In this document: piece after piece, positions 16,211 to 24,837 of the stretch
Position numbering within the stretch: position 1 is the first letter of the stretch
Layout of the letters: every line of letters starts with the position of its first letter
Source of the DNA: CAYGTS01 sp964352905
GTDB lineage: Bacteria; Pseudomonadota; Gammaproteobacteria; JAHCLG01
Direction: 5' to 3'
NCBI GenBank assembly: GCA_964352905.1
Contig: CAYGTS010000010.1
Coordinates: 1-31,497 of the forward strand
DNA length: 31,497 nt
The notes under the pieces: model-generated
Database searches by the model: none
What the model saw: the letters and a program-made list of their open reading frames with translations, nothing else
What the model was told of the DNA's origin: nothing
Translations under genes and position numbers: made by a program

Positions 16211-17311
16211 ATGTTCAAACAATTAGGCGCAATTTACATTATTTTAGGCACTTGCATCGCAGCTGGTTTATTGGGCTTACCCATTGTCACAGCCAATGGT
16301 AATTATCTCTTAAGCACGTTAATGGTGATTAGTGCTTGGTGTCTCATGACTACCGGTGCTTGGTGTCTCATGAAAGTGAATTTATGGTTTCCCCCGCAAA
16401 GTAATTTAATCAGCATGTCAGAAGCAACCCTTGGTAAACCCGGTAAATATTTAACCTGGGTGCTTTATTTATTACTTCTTTACAGTTTAATTTGCGCTTA
16501 TCTCGCTGGTAGCAGTGATGTAATCCACGCCCTACTCAATGCCTTGCATATTCCTATTTCAAGATCTTTCGCAACCTTAATTGCAATGCTAAGCATTGGC
16601 GCGATTATTTATCATGGTATTAAAAGTGTTGATTTATTTAATCGCTTATTAATGAGCATTAAGTTGGTTATTTGCTTAACCCTGATTGTGCTAGTGATCC
16701 CACATGCGCATTTTCAACCTTTATTGCAAGGCAGTCATGCTTGGCATGGTTCTGTTTGGCTGGTGATTATTTGCGCGTTTGGTTATGCCATTATTATTCC
16801 TAGCATTCGCGACTATCTTGATAGTAACGAGAAACAGTTAAAGCGCGTGGTGTTAATCGGCAGCCTGGTACCGCTGCTATTGTATTTAATTTGGATAGCG
16901 GTGATTCAAGGCGCAATCAATCGCTATGGTGCACAGGGCTTGATCGCGATGAATGGCTCGGCTAATACGAATTCATTGTTAATGCAGCAATTAATTCATT
17001 TAACCCACCAGCCTTTTCTGTCATCAATTAGTGTGATTTTTATTTCAATTTGTTCCATCACGGGCTTATTAGGGGTGGGGCTTTGCATGACCGATTTTCT
17101 GGCAGATGGCTTACAGCAAAAAAAAGAAGGTTTAAAAAAGTTTTTATTGGTTGCTCTGGCGTTAATGCCAAGTGCCGTGATTATCTTGTTTGATCCGGCA
17201 CTGTTCATTAGCGCGCTAGCTTATGCAGGATTATGCTGTCTTTATATTTTAGTTGGCTTGCCAATTGCAATGTATTGGCGTGGTAAATGCTTAAGCTTAG
17301 ATCAGAGGTAA
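16211..17311 (+). CDS. Aromatic amino-acid permease (HAAAP family, TyrP/Mtr-like)
   Basis: An inner-membrane proton-coupled importer of tyrosine or tryptophan. The N-terminus GAIYIILGTCIAAGLLGLPI and the NLWFPPQSNLISM loop after helix 2 are hallmarks of the tryptophan/tyrosine permease family. The length is 366 residues against roughly 400 for E. coli TyrP, and the last membrane segment of that family is not evident. The TAA stop lies inside a MITE with a flanking 8-bp duplication. Removing the MITE and one copy of that duplication gives a frame that continues for about 11 more residues. An in-frame 24-bp tandem duplication (18 of 24 bases identical in a block) gives AWCLMTTGAWCLMK near residues 42-55 in helix 2. 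Which amino acid is carried is undecided. Confidence 0.85.
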   Translation: MFKQLGAIYIILGTCIAAGLLGLPIVTANGNYLLSTLMVISAWCLMTTGAWCLMKVNLWFPPQSNLISMSEATLGKPGKYLTWVLYLLLLYSLICAYLAGSSDVIHALLNALHIPISRSFATLIAMLSIGAIIYHGIKSVDLFNRLLMSIKLVICLTLIVLVIPHAHFQPLLQGSHAWHGSVWLVIICAFGYAIIIPSIRDYLDSNEKQLKRVVLIGSLVPLLLYLIWIAVIQGAINRYGAQGLIAMNGSANTNSLLMQQLIHLTHQPFLSSISVIFISICSITGLLGVGLCMTDFLADGLQQKKEGLKKFLLVALALMPSAVIILFDPALFISALAYAGLCCLYILVGLPIAMYWRGKCLSLDQR

Positions 17312-17386
17312 CTATTCAATAAATTTGAAGGTGAATTTACCGAGAACGTTCAGATTTGGGCGTTCCCATCTACAGGGTGAATAGTT
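17308..17386. mobile_element. 79-bp MITE that supplies the permease stop codon
   Basis: GTAACTATTCA opens it and GAATAGTT closes it; the usual final AC is missing. The flanks are GATCAGAG at 17300-17307 and 17387-17394, an exact 8-bp direct repeat. The element contains ACCGAGAACGTTCAGATTT and GTTCCCATCTACAGG. Its second to fourth bases (TAA) are the stop codon of the permease. Confidence 0.85.
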
Positions 17387-17396
17387 GATCAGAGCG

Positions 17397-18704
17397 CTAT
17401 AACTGCGCCTGGCAATGCGTCTCTTTAACAAAATATCCAAGCACCACGGCTAGCACCAAACAAGCGGGCAAAATAATAAAAGCAACTTGAAAATCATGCG
17501 CTTGATAAATACGCTCACCATTTTGCAATAGCCCACCGCTCCATGTTAAATCTAAGAGTCTACCAATCAGTGGTTGAAATGCCGAACCAATAATCACTGA
17601 TGCCATATTAGCAAATGCAACCGAAGTACCGGCAAAACGATGTGGATTAATTTCACTCGCAACTGCATAGCTAATCGCAACACCGGTATTCGCAATACCG
17701 TAAGCAAACAGGCAAGCAAACACCAGCCAATGACGAGTAGATGCTGGCCCATAAATGATAAAACACAGCAAGGCTAAACTAAACACACTTGAAATAATTA
17801 AAATAGGCTTGCGGCGTGTAAAGTAATCGGATAAAAAGCCAACCAAAGGACCGCCAACTGCCCAACCAAAGAAAATTAAACTATTCGCAAATGCGGCAAA
17901 CGTAATTGCAAAACCATATTTAGTGTGTAAAAAGGTTGGCCCCCATAATTCAGCAAAAGCTGCCGTGGGCGCGTAAAGCATCCCCACAAAAGCACCATTA
18001 ATCCAGGTTTGTTTATTTTTTAAGACAACCCACAACCCTTTTAAAAGGCCTTCCTTTTGGGTTTGGATACGCCCACGCGCAATCCGCTCCGGTCTATCCC
18101 GCACAATCACGCCAATTAAAATCGCTAGCGCCACAAAGATTAACGCAATAATAATCATGGTATTGCGCCAACCTAAACTTTCTACGGTAAAGGATAATGG
18201 CGCATCACCCACTGCGGCACCCAACATGCCGATTGCTTGGGTTAAACCGGCAAGCAAGCCAAACTTACTCGCAGGAAACCACGTCGTAGCTAATTTTAAT
18301 GCGCCCACAAACGCAAAGGAAGCGGCAAAACCCATCACAAAACGACTTAAATCAAGAATATAGAGATAATTGGACCGCGCAAACGCAAACGATGCTACCG
18401 CACACACTGCCGCCATGATGGTTAATAAGCGATGCGGACCATAACGATCAACCAAAACGCCCACCGGAATTTGCATGCCAACATAGGCAAAATAGAAAAA
18501 AGACGATAACGCGCCCAAAGCAAAAGCACTAACGTGGAACGTACTGGTTAAATCATCAACCATGACACTCGGTGCCACGCGCGCGAAATATTCGCAAAAG
18601 AAAAAGGTTGCACCCAAGCCCCAAACTAACCAAGGCGCTAAGGCATGACTGTGTATTTGTTTATATTGTTTATATTGTTTCAATTTTGCTATTCCAGTAT
18701 TCAA
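17397..18704 (-). CDS. MFS transporter, Legionella Pht-like
   Basis: A 435-residue major-facilitator permease with about 12 helices. The opening APWLVWGLGATFFFCEYFARVAPSVM, then GALSSFFYFAYVGMQIPVGVLVDRYGPHRLLT (motif A), resembles the Pht (phagosomal transporter) group, known in Legionella for uptake of threonine, valine or nucleosides. The substrate here is unknown. I start at TTG 18704. It has AAAGGGG 8 bases upstream and lies just downstream of the predicted transcription start (about 18728). The frame is open to an ATG at 18806, but that segment lies upstream of the promoter's start point and is unlike the family. It converges on the permease gene; before the MITE inserted, the two 3' ends probably overlapped. 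Confidence 0.82.
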   Translation of the reverse strand: MNTGIAKLKQYKQYKQIHSHALAPWLVWGLGATFFFCEYFARVAPSVMVDDLTSTFHVSAFALGALSSFFYFAYVGMQIPVGVLVDRYGPHRLLTIMAAVCAVASFAFARSNYLYILDLSRFVMGFAASFAFVGALKLATTWFPASKFGLLAGLTQAIGMLGAAVGDAPLSFTVESLGWRNTMIIIALIFVALAILIGVIVRDRPERIARGRIQTQKEGLLKGLWVVLKNKQTWINGAFVGMLYAPTAAFAELWGPTFLHTKYGFAITFAAFANSLIFFGWAVGGPLVGFLSDYFTRRKPILIISSVFSLALLCFIIYGPASTRHWLVFACLFAYGIANTGVAISYAVASEINPHRFAGTSVAFANMASVIIGSAFQPLIGRLLDLTWSGGLLQNGERIYQAHDFQVAFIILPACLVLAVVLGYFVKETHCQAQL

Positions 18705-18734
18705 AGGGTTAGCCCCTTTCACCACAAACCGGGC

Positions 18735-18762
18735 ATTGTAGCAGAAAAAATTGGGCCTGTAA
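18735..18762 (-). promoter_or_regulatory. Promoter of the Pht-like transporter
   Basis: On the minus strand, TTACAG (18762-18757), a 16-bp spacer and TACAAT (18740-18735). The predicted start of transcription is near 18728, which excludes translation from the ATG at 18806 and supports the TTG start at 18704. Confidence 0.55.
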
Positions 18763-18809
18763 GCACTGAACCAAGCGCTGTCATGAGCTGTACAGGGCCA
18801 CCTCATTAA

Positions 18810-18845
18810 AATGAAAATTCACAGTGAAATTTGCTGAATAGATAC
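18810..18845. repeat. Partial MITE end
   Basis: TTTGCTGAATAGATAC (18830-18845) is identical to the right end of the copies at 13575 and 22514. The preceding bases (AAAATTCAC...GTGAAAT) are a decayed interior without the GAACGTTC core. It sits 20 bp from the stop codon of the Sel1-repeat gene. Confidence 0.6.
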
Positions 18846-18864
18846 TAAATTTGTAACAAACTGA

Positions 18865-21800
18865 TCAATAAACATAATGGGGTCGCGAAGGGTTGCTATT
18901 TAAATCAGAATGGTGATTTTCTCTTGTTTTAAATAAGCCAGCTCCATTTAATGAAGGGAAATTATGAAAATTTTTCCGACTTCCTATTTCATCATCATTG
19001 TAGAAATAACTTAGGTCGCGCGCTTCTGATGAAGTAATTTTAAGCTCTTGTGCTAAGTTTACTGTTGTTTTTTCATCTTCAAAATTTGCTTGCGTATAGT
19101 TAACCATGGCACGTTGAAGATACTGGTTCAAATAACGCATTTTTAAATCTTGCACACGTTGGGCTTTTTGTACTATTGGGGCATTTCTATCGTAAATAGA
19201 ATGAATGGCTTGATCGTGATCAGTGAAGCTATCATTTAAGATCTGAATAAGATAGATTGCAATTTTTGCTGCTTGCTGTGGTGTTAGAAGATTAGCGTGT
19301 AATACACTATGTTGGGTATTTTGTGTCGGATAAATATAATCTGAAGCGTATTCCATGTATTTTGCAAAGGATTTCTTGTCTTCTTTTAATCTTTCATTTG
19401 CTTTACTTATATACAACATCATTTCTTCAAAAAGAATATTCACGCGACTGGGGTGTAATTCAACTGGATGTTCATGAATCAAATCAGCCAGCTGGCCTCT
19501 AACTTTTGATATTTCTTCATAATCAGAAGAAATATTTTCCTGTTTTGATTGCAAATATTCTTGGTATTTTTCAAGTAAAAAATAACTTCTATGCTTGTCG
19601 AACTGATGCACATCATATATTTCTTGCCATTCTTTATCCTCTTTTGAAATTAAATGTAAAAGATAATTTATAGCTATTGACTGGTCATAATAGAACAAAT
19701 CATTTAAGTCATCTTCTCTTAAGCTTTTAATCGGTATTTTCAGTAAGTATTTTTGAATTTTATTCTTTATTTCTTCATGATTATGTTCCCTGCCGAAACT
19801 CGCGCGCGATGACTTTAGAACAGCCTTTAAAATTTTATAACAGCTATCTGCATCTAAATTGTTAGGATCAAACTCAACTAAGCCTAATATTTCCTCGCTT
19901 TGTCCAGTATCACAAACTTGTAGCGCCTTGAAATATTGATAATACTCCTCCTTAATCTCTATTGCAGAATATGCTAGTACTTTATTAATAATGTGTCTTC
20001 TTTCCTGCCTGTTCAAGTCTGTAGTTTTTTTCCTTGACTGCTTAAGCCTAGAATTTTCTATCATTATTCTATAAAAAATATCGAAAAGCCCTGGCACATG
20101 CTTTGGATCAACTTGATTAAGATCGGTATTTTTTATTAAATTATACAGCTTCCGCAAGCTATTACTCGTGATGCTATTTTGTTGAAAAAGCTCTAAAGCA
20201 TTATAAGCAATGATGTTATTAGCTGCACTTAAATAACTGCAGCATCTTTGGCATAGCTCAATTATTAAACCATATTGCTCAGTATTTTTATTTACATCTA
20301 GTTGAGAGCTCATTAAGTTTTCGTAAAAATTTTCTAGAGTAGTATCTTTCTTAACTAAAAGCGATACAATTTGATTGGCGCAAAATGGGAAAAGGATTGC
20401 GAGTAATTTATTTTCTTGATTTTCTATTAAGTATGATAGAACGTTTGGTAATACTGCTTTATTACTTAGTAAAGATCTAATAAAGAATGCTGGCATATCA
20501 ATCTTTTCATTACGCTCATCGTATCTTTGGTTGAATGGCTTTTTAAATTCAACTGAACGTATTAATTCATTATAATCAACATCATAGGTGCTGTATAATA
20601 GGGCTATTGAATATAGTAAAGCTTGTGGGGTCTCAGCAGACTTAGGATCGCAAACTTTAGTTACTGATGGCTCTATATTCGCAAATGCGCATGAGGCAAG
20701 CTCAAATCTTTCATCTTCAGTTAAATGCATTATGTTAGTGCTATCAAGCATGGTTTCAAGCAGGGTTAATACAAGTTCTAGGCCTGAATATTTATTCAGG
20801 TGTTGAATAAGTGCTACTTTAATTTTAACTATATCTTCATAGTAAGATTCCTCACCTTGGCTGTTGGGAGATTCAAAAAAATCAAGTAAAAGCTGCATTT
20901 CGGTGGTTTCGGCAGTAAAAGTTTTGTGTTCTATTTGCTGTAGTTTGATAGTGAGACTTTTAATATCGTTTTCGTTTTCAAAAAAATCATTTTCAAAATC
21001 TTGTTTTAAACTGAATAAAGTAATAGCAAATGGATTTTTTATAAATAATTCAGGGATGGATTCTTTTAAATATTTTGCATAACCTCTCGATTCTCGTAAA
21101 TTTTTTTCTGTTTCTCTTAGCCTAACAATTACCGATTCATTTTTACCCAATTTTTTTAATTTTGCTTCAAGTTTAAGTTTACGGTTTTCTAAAAAACTTA
21201 TTCTCTGTTGTGTTTCTTCTAATTTAAACAATCCTAATTGATAAGCTAATGCTAAGTTCTCAGTTGAATTCATCCTGAGTAATCTGCCTAGTTCATCTGT
21301 TTCCAATACATCCGCAGCTGAATAATCAAAATCATTTTTTTTCATTAAAATTCGATAAAGGAACATTGCTTTCTCAGGGAAACCATGATTCGCATAATAT
21401 TGTGCTAATCTATGCATTGCTTTTTGCGAACCCAGCTGAGCGGCAAGATGATAATTTTTTAGCGCCTGATCTAAATTTTTCTCTACTGGCATTAATTGAG
21501 CTAAATATGATAAGTCCTGATCGTGATTGTCAGTATCAAATAAACAACCCAATGTATAATAACTTTCAACACAATCCTGCACTAATACCCTGTCAAATAA
21601 GTTTTCCCGAGTGTCTGATGTAACTGCATCTGGGATTTCTGTATCAACAGCATTATTCAATTCGGAAAAACTTTCTGGACGGAGTACTAATCGTTCTTTA
21701 CTGCTTAACCGCACTGCAGCATAAAAAGCTTCATTAAACATCGCTAAGTATTTATCTCTTAAAGCTTGCTGGCTATTAGTTTTATTTATTAGCCTAGTTA

Positions 21801-22377
21801 AAAAACTTCGTTTTTGAGGTATAATTTCCGAAATTAATTTTAAGATAAGCACATTAGCATTCAAGTACTTATTCAATGAGATTAAACCTTCTAAATTTTT
21901 CTCTTCAAAAAAAGTCATTATTCTTGCATTAACGTTAACCGTACTGTCATCCTCACTGCTTCTTGATCTTTGATCTGTGATAATTCCTCTTTCTTCAGAG
22001 TTCGTAGTGGATTTATATTTTATACAAGCGATGCGGTAAATAGCGGCTGCTAGCCCTAAATCAGCTGCTTTTTCATACCAAGTAAGTGCTATGGATTCAT
22101 TTCTTACTACACCCATGCCATTTTCATAAAAATAGGCTCTTATATAGTTTAGCTCAGCATAATCAGGATATTTTCCTAGATATATTTCAACCTGGTTTAA
22201 ATAAGTTTGATAGACTTCCTGTTGAAAGATGCCAGAGAAGCATATTTCGCTTAGTCGTTCACAAAAAAGACGGATTGCAGTAAGTTCATCCTCAGCTTTT
22301 TTTCCCAGAGCCTCTCTGATAATCATTTCAGGCTCTACTAGAGCGCCTGCCGTAATGGCCCTATCATGTGTGTGCAT
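18865..22377 (-). CDS. Very large Sel1/TPR-like repeat protein with coiled coil
   Basis: A 1170-residue cytosolic-looking protein without a signal peptide. One clear Sel1-like repeat is at about 74-121 (YIRAYFYENGMGVVRNESIALTWYEKAADLGLAAAIYRIA split over its two helices). A second, looser block is at about 272-345 (DQALKNYHLAAQLGSQKAMHRLAQYY, then PEKAMFLYRIL). A charged coiled coil spans about 386-440. The remaining 700 residues are helical, and I see no known domain. Sel1 proteins act as protein-interaction scaffolds, and several in Legionella affect host entry or trafficking; an effector role here is inferred. AAAAGG precedes the ATG by 6-7 bases. It stands alone between MITE copies. Confidence 0.78.
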   Translation of the reverse strand: MHTHDRAITAGALVEPEMIIREALGKKAEDELTAIRLFCERLSEICFSGIFQQEVYQTYLNQVEIYLGKYPDYAELNYIRAYFYENGMGVVRNESIALTWYEKAADLGLAAAIYRIACIKYKSTTNSEERGIITDQRSRSSEDDSTVNVNARIMTFFEEKNLEGLISLNKYLNANVLILKLISEIIPQKRSFLTRLINKTNSQQALRDKYLAMFNEAFYAAVRLSSKERLVLRPESFSELNNAVDTEIPDAVTSDTRENLFDRVLVQDCVESYYTLGCLFDTDNHDQDLSYLAQLMPVEKNLDQALKNYHLAAQLGSQKAMHRLAQYYANHGFPEKAMFLYRILMKKNDFDYSAADVLETDELGRLLRMNSTENLALAYQLGLFKLEETQQRISFLENRKLKLEAKLKKLGKNESVIVRLRETEKNLRESRGYAKYLKESIPELFIKNPFAITLFSLKQDFENDFFENENDIKSLTIKLQQIEHKTFTAETTEMQLLLDFFESPNSQGEESYYEDIVKIKVALIQHLNKYSGLELVLTLLETMLDSTNIMHLTEDERFELASCAFANIEPSVTKVCDPKSAETPQALLYSIALLYSTYDVDYNELIRSVEFKKPFNQRYDERNEKIDMPAFFIRSLLSNKAVLPNVLSYLIENQENKLLAILFPFCANQIVSLLVKKDTTLENFYENLMSSQLDVNKNTEQYGLIIELCQRCCSYLSAANNIIAYNALELFQQNSITSNSLRKLYNLIKNTDLNQVDPKHVPGLFDIFYRIMIENSRLKQSRKKTTDLNRQERRHIINKVLAYSAIEIKEEYYQYFKALQVCDTGQSEEILGLVEFDPNNLDADSCYKILKAVLKSSRASFGREHNHEEIKNKIQKYLLKIPIKSLREDDLNDLFYYDQSIAINYLLHLISKEDKEWQEIYDVHQFDKHRSYFLLEKYQEYLQSKQENISSDYEEISKVRGQLADLIHEHPVELHPSRVNILFEEMMLYISKANERLKEDKKSFAKYMEYASDYIYPTQNTQHSVLHANLLTPQQAAKIAIYLIQILNDSFTDHDQAIHSIYDRNAPIVQKAQRVQDLKMRYLNQYLQRAMVNYTQANFEDEKTTVNLAQELKITSSEARDLSYFYNDDEIGSRKNFHNFPSLNGAGLFKTRENHHSDLNSNPSRPHYVY

Positions 22378-22414
22378 GTTTAACCTTTTGTTTTTATTTC
22401 TTTATTATATGCAC

Positions 22415-22441
22415 CTTATACGCTTAATGTGCGTGTGTCAA
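22415..22441 (-). promoter_or_regulatory. Possible promoter of the Sel1-repeat gene
   Basis: A perfect TTGACA (22441-22436) is followed by TATAAG (22420-22415) with a short 15-bp spacer. A consensus TATAAT lies further in (22409-22404) but has no -35 at the right distance. Plausible, not certain. Confidence 0.35.
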
Positions 22442-22513
22442 ACTTTTTGTAGCTTGAGCTCGAAATTTAATTATCATTAAATCAATCAGTCAGGTAACAA
22501 ATTTAAGGAGTTT

Positions 22514-22576
22514 GTAACTATTCAGTAAATTTGAAGATGAATTTACCGAGAACGTTCAGATTTGCTGAATAGATAC
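22514..22576. mobile_element. 63-bp MITE copy at the lptG stop codon
   Basis: GTAACTATTCAGTAAA opens and TTTGCTGAATAGATAC closes it (14 of 16 bases match after reverse complementing). The interior is TTACCGAGAACGTTCAGA. It ends 7 bp before the lptG stop codon. No clear 8-bp duplication is visible at the edges. Confidence 0.75.
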
Positions 22577-22583
22577 AAAATTT

Positions 22584-23648
22584 TTACTTCGCACGCCACA
22601 TCAATAAAAAGCCGATTGTGGCAAAAACAATGATAGGAATAATTGCCGCTAAAAAAGGCGGTAATTGATAAACCATACTAAATGGCCCAAAGAGTTGGTT
22701 GGAAAAATAAAATAATAACCCCATACCAATACCTGCTAAAATACGCAAGCCCATCGGAACGCTGCGTAACGGGCCAAAAATAAATGGCACAGCTAAAAAA
22801 ATCATGACTAAAGTTGCAGCAGGCTGTAAGAGACGTTGCCAAAAATTCAAGTCGTATTGGCTAGCTTGTAAATTATTTTGTTGGCGGTAATGAATATAGC
22901 GCGATAACTGCAACAATGACATTTCATCGGGTGAGTTGCTGGCTAGTTTTAACACTTTAGGATTTAATTGCATATCCCACAGCATGTGTTTTTTATTGAT
23001 CGCTTGCGTTTGTTGCATACCGTTAAAAATGGTTTCATTGACATCCGATAATTGCCAGCGTTGGTTATTGTAAACCGCAGCACCAGCGACGCCAATCGTG
23101 ACTATTTGCTGCCCTTTTAGCGTATACCAACGAATGCCTTGTAAATGAGTATGAGATAACACGCGATCAACATGAATGAAATTATTTTGATAACGGATCC
23201 AAGCACCTTGGTTGGTACTAATCGCTTGCCCTTCACTGATGGCCAAAGCTTTACGTTGATCGGCCAAGGCTAATGAATACGGCGCAATGCCTTCGCCTAA
23301 AATGGTTACAATCCCCATGATTAAAACGGCAGCTAAAATAACATAACTGATGATTTTACTGGTGGCAATACCGGCGCTACGCATGACAATTAATTCGCTA
23401 TTAGATGCCAAGGTGCCCAACCCCATTAAACTGCCAATTAAACCCGCCATCGGGAAAAACTGATAGGCAGATTGCGGCATGCGCAACATAGCAACACTAA
23501 GTGCTGCTAACACTGTATAATTGCCTTGGCCAATATCATCCATTTCGTTTAAAAATTGAATGAAAATATCCATACCGAGCAACACAATCAACACGACTAA
23601 AGTTGATTTAATCAGCGTTGCAACGATGTAGCGGTTAATGATCTTCAT
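22584..23648 (-). CDS. lptG: LPS export system permease LptG
   Basis: One of two transmembrane subunits of the LptB2FG ABC transporter, which extracts lipopolysaccharide from the inner membrane and drives it along LptC-LptA to the surface. It has six expected membrane helices, three near the N-terminus (RYIVATLIKSTLVVLIVLLG and following) and three at the C-terminus, around a periplasmic beta-jellyroll. I start at ATG 23648 (354 residues), which overlaps the lptF stop as ATGA and matches the family's opening MKIINRYI. An in-frame GTG at 23687 would add 13 residues lying inside lptF. Translationally coupled to lptF. Confidence 0.94.
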   Translation of the reverse strand: MKIINRYIVATLIKSTLVVLIVLLGMDIFIQFLNEMDDIGQGNYTVLAALSVAMLRMPQSAYQFFPMAGLIGSLMGLGTLASNSELIVMRSAGIATSKIISYVILAAVLIMGIVTILGEGIAPYSLALADQRKALAISEGQAISTNQGAWIRYQNNFIHVDRVLSHTHLQGIRWYTLKGQQIVTIGVAGAAVYNNQRWQLSDVNETIFNGMQQTQAINKKHMLWDMQLNPKVLKLASNSPDEMSLLQLSRYIHYRQQNNLQASQYDLNFWQRLLQPAATLVMIFLAVPFIFGPLRSVPMGLRILAGIGMGLLFYFSNQLFGPFSMVYQLPPFLAAIIPIIVFATIGFLLMWRAK

Positions 23649-24760
23649 GGGTGCACTCTCTGATACCGATAAAACAACCGCCACCAAAATTGTTTATTAA
23701 AAATTAACACTAATGCCATTAATAGTAACGGCAAATGCACCACTAACATACCGGGGAATGGTGGCACAGCACCGCTTTCGATCCAACCACGTGCCACAAA
23801 TAACATATTGGCATAAACAATGTATAACAAAATGGCTGGCAGTAATTTTGCAAACTTGCCTTGGCGCGGATTAACACGTGATAAAGGTACCCCAAGTAAC
23901 ACAAGCAATATGATTGAGAAAGGCATAGATAATCGCCATTGCCATTCAGCTTCGTAGGCTAGATTTTGATTTTTTTTGTGATAGATCGTGGTTGTGGGTA
24001 ATGCTTTAACCCGTAAATCGTGTTGCGTTTTTTTCTCCGGCATCATTAATCCAGCTTGCGTAAATTGCGCCACTTCATAATCACTTTTCCCCGGTAAACC
24101 GCTATAACGATAGCCATGATACGCCACCACTAAATGCTTACCACTTGCCTCCGTGACTTGTTGCGCGTAAGCCGCCGTGGTAATCGCCCAATAAGGTTGT
24201 TTGTGTTGGCCATCGGCTTTTTGGTATTGCGCAATAAAAATGTCGTTTAACTGTTTGCGATCGGCGCTAACGTTTGCCACGTAAAAAACTTGTTGCCCAC
24301 CTTTTAATGCTTGAAAACGACCCGGAATCACGGTTTGTAATAGTAGCTCAGCACCTTGATTAGCCATGGCGCTTTCTTGTTTAGCAATGATGCTTGGCGT
24401 AACCCACATGACTAAAACACTCACAATCACCATCATGACTAAGCCTACGACAAAGGTCATGCCAATCAGTCTCGCTTGGCCCACACCACAAGCATGCATG
24501 ACGGTCATTTCACTTTCTGCGTACATCCTACCGTAGGTTAATAAGATCCCGAAAAATAAGCCAATCGGCAGCAAATAACCAACCAGCACGGGCACTTCCA
24601 TCAGCAGTAATTGGATCAGCAAACTTAAGGCAAGTTTGCCTGCAGCGATTTTGGTGAGCAGTCTCACGAACTGATTGCTTAAGAAAATTAATACCAGTAA
24701 TAGCGTAATCACGATACTACTAATAAAAACTTCTTTGGCGAGGTAACGAAATAAAATCAT
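23645..24760 (-). CDS. lptF: LPS export system permease LptF
   Basis: The partner membrane subunit of LptB2FG. 371 residues with the family opening ILFRYLAKEV, N-terminal helices including YLLPIGLFFGILLTYGRMYAESE (the conserved cytoplasmic loop that couples to the LptB ATPase), a central jellyroll, and C-terminal helices. It is first in the lptF-lptG pair and overlaps lptG by 4 bases. It diverges from pepA across a 77-bp gap, the same arrangement as in many gammaproteobacteria. No strong Shine-Dalgarno is visible before the ATG. Confidence 0.94.
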   Translation of the reverse strand: MILFRYLAKEVFISSIVITLLLVLIFLSNQFVRLLTKIAAGKLALSLLIQLLLMEVPVLVGYLLPIGLFFGILLTYGRMYAESEMTVMHACGVGQARLIGMTFVVGLVMMVIVSVLVMWVTPSIIAKQESAMANQGAELLLQTVIPGRFQALKGGQQVFYVANVSADRKQLNDIFIAQYQKADGQHKQPYWAITTAAYAQQVTEASGKHLVVAYHGYRYSGLPGKSDYEVAQFTQAGLMMPEKKTQHDLRVKALPTTTIYHKKNQNLAYEAEWQWRLSMPFSIILLVLLGVPLSRVNPRQGKFAKLLPAILLYIVYANMLFVARGWIESGAVPPFPGMLVVHLPLLLMALVLIFNKQFWWRLFYRYQRVHP

Positions 24761-24837
24761 GGCTGTTATTGTGTCAGACTATCCGCTAAAATCGTTCATT
24801 ATCCACAATTTTAGTGAGCTTGTCTGCAGGAGACGCC

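Noticed and set aside
18788..18803. The shared 11-mer CAGGGCCACCT near 18793 and near 29444 as a second repeat family
   Set aside because: Two short matches with no shared flanks are too little to call a repeat in this amount of sequence.
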